Positions 61,432 to 64,000 of a stretch of DNA of 64,000 nucleotides are shown piece by piece. How positions within the stretch are numbered: the first letter of the stretch is position 1; every line of letters starts with the position of its first letter. Made by a program: the position numbers and the translations under genes. The stretch comes from Alphaproteobacteria bacterium (lineage in GTDB: Bacteria; Pseudomonadota; Alphaproteobacteria; Rhizobiales; Rhizobiaceae), in NCBI GenBank assembly GCA_024280375.1, contig JAJRQF010000123.1, positions 1 through 64,000 on the forward strand, read 5' to 3'. The notes beneath the pieces were generated by a model. The model did not search any database, had not been told where the DNA came from, and worked only from the letters and a program-made list of their open reading frames with translations.

Positions 61432-62264
61432 ATAAATCGGTTCAATCATCAAAAAATATGTTCATAAAAATACTGAAGTTTTGCGCATCTAAAAAAGGCA
61501 CAGTCTCAATCATTCCTGCAAAAATGGATGGATATATAACGCTTAAAAGCAAAGCCGCCTGCTTAAATTCAATCCCGATAATAGCAGTAGATGCGTTGGA
61601 AAAAGAGGGGATGGTTGTTGCGTCAAAGAACATTTTGCAAACAACGCCGGCTGGTAAAATGCACCTGCGCCGGGCGCTCTGTCAGGTTGACGAGTTTCAA
61701 CAACAACACCGGTTGACCGGGCATCGCAAAATAATGGTCGATAAAAATCTCGAAACTCTCATTTCGAATGAGGGTGAATCACCTCTGACGCGGCTGCGCT
61801 ATCGTCCGGCAAAGGATGGCAAATCCTATATTGACGATATGGAGTTTCAGGCGGGCGAACGTTTGCGGGTAGATTTCTCCAAAGGGCTACTGACCCGGCA
61901 ATTATCGTCAAACTGGTGCGTCACCGAAAACGAGGTTTCAGGCTCCAATGGTCGAAATGGCATTGTTGATTTGTCTGATACAGCACTTGCGGCAAGAAAA
62001 CGAACCACAGCGGCATTTATTGCTGTCGGGCCGGAGTTCTCGGGTGTTCTGATTGATATATGTTGTTTTTTGAAGGGGCTGGAGTTGGTCGAAAATGAAC
62101 GCCAGTGGCCACCACGTTCGGCCAAGCTTATGTTGAAAACCGGCCTGTCCATTTTGGCAAGGCATTATGGATTTACAAAGCCTGACAATAATAGAAGTCG
62201 AAATTCGTCACCCGTGCGCCATTGGGGAAGCGACAATTTCAAGCCGGAAATGTTCCCGGAATAA
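61428..62264 (+). CDS. DUF6456 domain protein
   Basis: A 278-residue soluble protein. The central and C-terminal part (NEGESPLTRLRYRP, YIDDMEFQAGERLRVDFSKG, GVLIDICCFLKGLELVENERQWPPRSAKLMLKTGLSILARHYGF) matches DUF6456, which resembles the rhizobial replication/transcription-related domain but has no assigned function. The N-terminal ~90 residues are basic and look DNA-binding. It is translationally coupled to the DnaA-like HTH gene (ATGA overlap), so the two should act together. It is convergent with sufE. Confidence 0.82.
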   Translation: MNKSVQSSKNMFIKILKFCASKKGTVSIIPAKMDGYITLKSKAACLNSIPIIAVDALEKEGMVVASKNILQTTPAGKMHLRRALCQVDEFQQQHRLTGHRKIMVDKNLETLISNEGESPLTRLRYRPAKDGKSYIDDMEFQAGERLRVDFSKGLLTRQLSSNWCVTENEVSGSNGRNGIVDLSDTALAARKRTTAAFIAVGPEFSGVLIDICCFLKGLELVENERQWPPRSAKLMLKTGLSILARHYGFTKPDNNRSRNSSPVRHWGSDNFKPEMFPE

Positions 62265-62281
62265 CGAATTTGATCGGCGCT

Positions 62282-62722
62282 CTAATTTGCCAGTGCTTTT
62301 TGTGCGTCATTTTTGATCCGCTCAATCATCGAGCGTAGCCCGTTGGAGCGCTGCGGGGTCAAATGCTCCTCAAGCCCGATTTTTGAGAAAACTTCAATCG
62401 CATTAATTTTTAAAATCTCACTGGCTTTTTTGCCTGAATAAAGTGCCAGGGTAATCGCTACCAGACCGCTGACAATATGGGCATCGGAATTACCGATTAA
62501 ATGAATTGCCGGATCGTCACCTTCGCCCACCTGCGCCCAAAGCCAGACCTGGCTAACGCAACCCTGAACCTTGTTTGCATCATTTTGGCGCGCTTCGGGG
62601 AGCGGCTCCAGTGTTCGGCCAAGCTCGATCAGATAGCGATAACGGTCATCCCAATCATCCAGCAGATCAAAATTATCAAAAACTTCCTCAATGGATAATT
62701 GTTCAGTTTCAGCGTCAGACAT
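62282..62722 (-). CDS. sufE: SufE-family Fe-S cluster sulfur acceptor
   Basis: A 146-residue SufE protein, accepting persulfide from SufS cysteine desulfurase and passing it to the SufBCD scaffold. The acceptor Cys is C55 in KVQGCVSQVWLWAQ; the C-terminal helix LTPQRSNGLRSMIERIKNDAQKAL is typical. The ATG at 62722 is used; GGGA lies ten bases upstream. The suf operon is not in this window, so this is an unlinked sufE. Confidence 0.94.
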   Translation of the reverse strand: MSDAETEQLSIEEVFDNFDLLDDWDDRYRYLIELGRTLEPLPEARQNDANKVQGCVSQVWLWAQVGEGDDPAIHLIGNSDAHIVSGLVAITLALYSGKKASEILKINAIEVFSKIGLEEHLTPQRSNGLRSMIERIKNDAQKALAN

Positions 62723-62839
62723 GAATTTTCCCAAGCGTTCCAGTTCAGCCGTTCCTATAGACAGTTTTAAGAGAAATTTGAAGCGCTTGTTTGCCTGTGT
62801 GACGAAAGAGCCGAGGGAAGAGTGGCATTGCGACCTGGT

Positions 62840-63166
62840 TCAGGATTTGTCTTTGCTGTTAACGCTGCCGGTAATTGTCAGATCGCTTTCGTTTGGTTTT
62901 TCGCCAAATTTATCATCCAGATATTCAAAGACAATTCGCGCACCATACCGGGCTTTTTGCCCGAAGGACGAAACTACCATGGAACCGGTATCGCAGGTTT
63001 CGGGATTCCGGTCGCAGAATTTTGAGAGGTCACCGACCGTCGATCTCGCAACCGACACGGCCTCTGCAGCACCTGCTATTTCCGCAGTAGAGCTGTTTTC
63101 GTCGTTACCAGCTGGTAAAAACAGAATTACCAGCGACAACCAAAAAGCTGTTCTGACTATAAACAT
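62840..63166 (-). CDS. DUF5330 secreted protein
   Basis: A 108-residue rhizobial protein of unknown function. An N-terminal signal-like segment (IVRTAFWLSLVILFLPAG) is followed by an acidic Ser/Ala-rich part and the conserved core VGDLSKFCDRNPETCDTGSMVVSSFGQKARYGARIVFEYL with two cysteines, probably disulfide-linked. It is in the same orientation as sufE, 117 bases upstream of it, so co-transcription is possible. Confidence 0.85.
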   Translation of the reverse strand: MFIVRTAFWLSLVILFLPAGNDENSSTAEIAGAAEAVSVARSTVGDLSKFCDRNPETCDTGSMVVSSFGQKARYGARIVFEYLDDKFGEKPNESDLTITGSVNSKDKS

Positions 63167-63543
63167 TGTCCCCGACCTTATATTTGTCCCGAAATCTTTT
63201 GCGGCACGCTAGTTTAAAGGTTGAAAGATCCAATTGAGGAGAAAGTGACAATTTTACTCAAAATTGATCGGCCGCTTTTTTTGGGACAATTTCAAGGGGA
63301 AATATGACCTTGATTCGCCAAAACCGGAATTGTTCATACAATATTTGCCCATGTGCCGCTTTTGGAAACCATTTGTTCACCATAACTTTCGAAATACCCG
63401 CGTGATTGATAAATAAACCCACGAAACCCCAATTATCCAACTTTTCCTCTCCGGGCCTTAGCTATCCATTAAATTTGCTGTGAGAATTTGATCAGGTAGT
63501 TTTTGCCGCCCTGTTGTTTGGACGCGGTAAGTTAGGATTTGTA
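63167..63543. other. Intergenic region with no supported gene
   Basis: 377 bases between DUF5330 and the sensor kinase. A GTG at 63255 with GAGGAG upstream opens only 20 codons, and a 60-codon minus-strand frame at 63258-63440 lacks a ribosome binding site, so neither is called. AGGA is followed six bases later by the kinase start at 63544. No repeat or strong terminator is seen. Confidence 0.4.
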
Positions 63544-64000
63544 TTGCGTACCATTAGTAAAATTGGATTTTTGACGGGGCTTGCATCCAGATGGGTGCAT
63601 CGTTCAATTCTGCATAATACAGAAATGGCCAATGCTCATGCACGGTTTATTGCGGGCCATTTGGCTGGCGGCATGCTGGCATTGCTGGTCTTTCCCCTGT
63701 GGCTTGCAGCAAAACAAGGCGTTACCGCTTTTGAAGCGGGTGTCTTTTTGTGGTTGGTCGTCCCAATCGCGCTTGCCACGCTTGTATCAACTACAGGCAG
63801 GCTAAATTGGGGCATTGTTGGCTCCTTGCTTGCCGCCAGCGGGTTTATCGCATGGTTTAGCGTATTGAGCGGAGGCTTAAACTCCGCTGTTTTGTTCTGG
63901 CTGTGCATATTGCCAATTGAAGCGGCTCTTTTTGGTGGCCGCAAAACTATTATTTATGGCCTTGCTGCTGCCGTTACCGGTTTTGCCGCCATATTGCTGG
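63544..64000 (+). CDS. N-terminal membrane sensor of a histidine kinase (truncated by window end)
   Basis: The frame runs from a TTG with AGGA six bases upstream to the window edge, so only 152 residues are seen. The translation begins RTISKIGFLTGLASRWVHRS and then HARFIAGHLAGGMLALLVFP, and continues with about five hydrophobic helices (LWLAAKQG, FLWLVVPIALATLVS, IVGSLLAASGFIAWF, VLFWLCILPIEAALFGG, IIYGLAAAVTGFAAIL). This opening matches the N-terminal sensing part of DivJ/PdhS-type cell-cycle histidine kinases in Rhizobiales as I remember it; no kinase domain is within view. Confidence 0.6.
   Translation, partial: MRTISKIGFLTGLASRWVHRSILHNTEMANAHARFIAGHLAGGMLALLVFPLWLAAKQGVTAFEAGVFLWLVVPIALATLVSTTGRLNWGIVGSLLAASGFIAWFSVLSGGLNSAVLFWLCILPIEAALFGGRKTIIYGLAAAVTGFAAILL

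Noticed and set aside
63255-63305. Short GTG frame with a GAGGAG upstream
   Set aside because: Only about 20 codons, ending in TGA with no hydrophobic or motif content; not enough to call a gene.
63258-63440. 60-codon open frame on the minus strand upstream of the sensor kinase
   Set aside because: No ribosome binding site, no recognisable composition or domain, and no conserved neighbour arrangement; the region is treated as intergenic.
1-64000. CRISPR arrays, insertion sequences, prophage
   Set aside because: No regularly spaced short repeats, no transposase or phage structural genes were found on either strand; the only tandem array is the 156-base repeat at the M32 gene.

Overview
The window looks like chromosomal DNA of an alphaproteobacterium, most probably order Hyphomicrobiales (Rhizobiales). 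The grounds are the mix of families: a MucR regulator, a DUF6456 protein beside a DnaA-domain-IV-like HTH protein, DUF5330, a TIGR03808-type Tat-exported repeat protein, DUF853, a Rhizobium etli-type asparaginase, and the start of a membrane sensor kinase resembling DivJ/PdhS. Codon and base use look even across the window. No phage, plasmid, IS element or CRISPR array is visible. Most of it is ordinary housekeeping and metabolic DNA.

Layout. 0-10 kb: an AlkK-type acyl-CoA ligase, a membrane/protease group (DUF898, M48, DUF1499), an MBL hydrolase, a homoserine-dehydrogenase-like SAF protein, and a c-type cytochrome operon (cytochrome b561-diheme cytochrome c fusion, SHP/DUF1924, second diheme cytochrome c). 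10-17 kb: purine/ureide catabolism (puuE, xdhA, xdhB, uraD, uraH) and tRNA-Gln. 17-22 kb: an HlyD plus RbbA-like ABC efflux operon with a promoter/operator. 22-29 kb: LOG protein, beta-CASP MBL protein, a tRNA 3' end remnant, PhnA-like protein and a secreted RTX/beta-helix protein. 29-33 kb: two divergent thiolases and an asparaginase. 33-35 kb: a MazEF-type toxin-antitoxin pair with a clear operator, and DUF3750. 35-42 kb: S9 peptidase, Tat beta-helix protein, DUF853 ATPase and M32 carboxypeptidase, whose 3' end is tandemly repeated. 42-47 kb: haloacid dehalogenase, branched-chain aminotransferase, then an oxidative-stress-looking block (Tat-MsrB, fasciclin, RskA-like anti-sigma, ECF sigma, divergent Fe-SOD). 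47-49 kb: cytochrome c' and a diheme cytochrome c. 49-52 kb: oligopeptidase B with a cytoplasmic MsrB. 52-60 kb: a ten-gene Mrp-type cation/proton antiporter operon that lacks a full MrpA and instead has three NuoL/M/N-like subunits plus a DUF4040 subunit. 60-64 kb: mucR, the DnaA-like HTH/DUF6456 pair, sufE, DUF5330 and a truncated sensor kinase.

How the parts fit. xdhAB, uraH, uraD and puuE cover most steps from xanthine towards allantoate, but uricase, allantoicase and xdhC are not in the window. The sigma/anti-sigma/fasciclin/MsrB/SOD block suggests an envelope oxidative-stress regulon and parallels the mycobacterial SigK-RskA-fasciclin arrangement. No single new defence or mobile system stands out. 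The most unusual signals are the 156-bp tandem repeat at the M32 gene end, the remodelled SHP/DHC/cytochrome b locus, the MrpA-less Mrp operon, the SigK-like block, and several perfect inverted repeats that look like operators.
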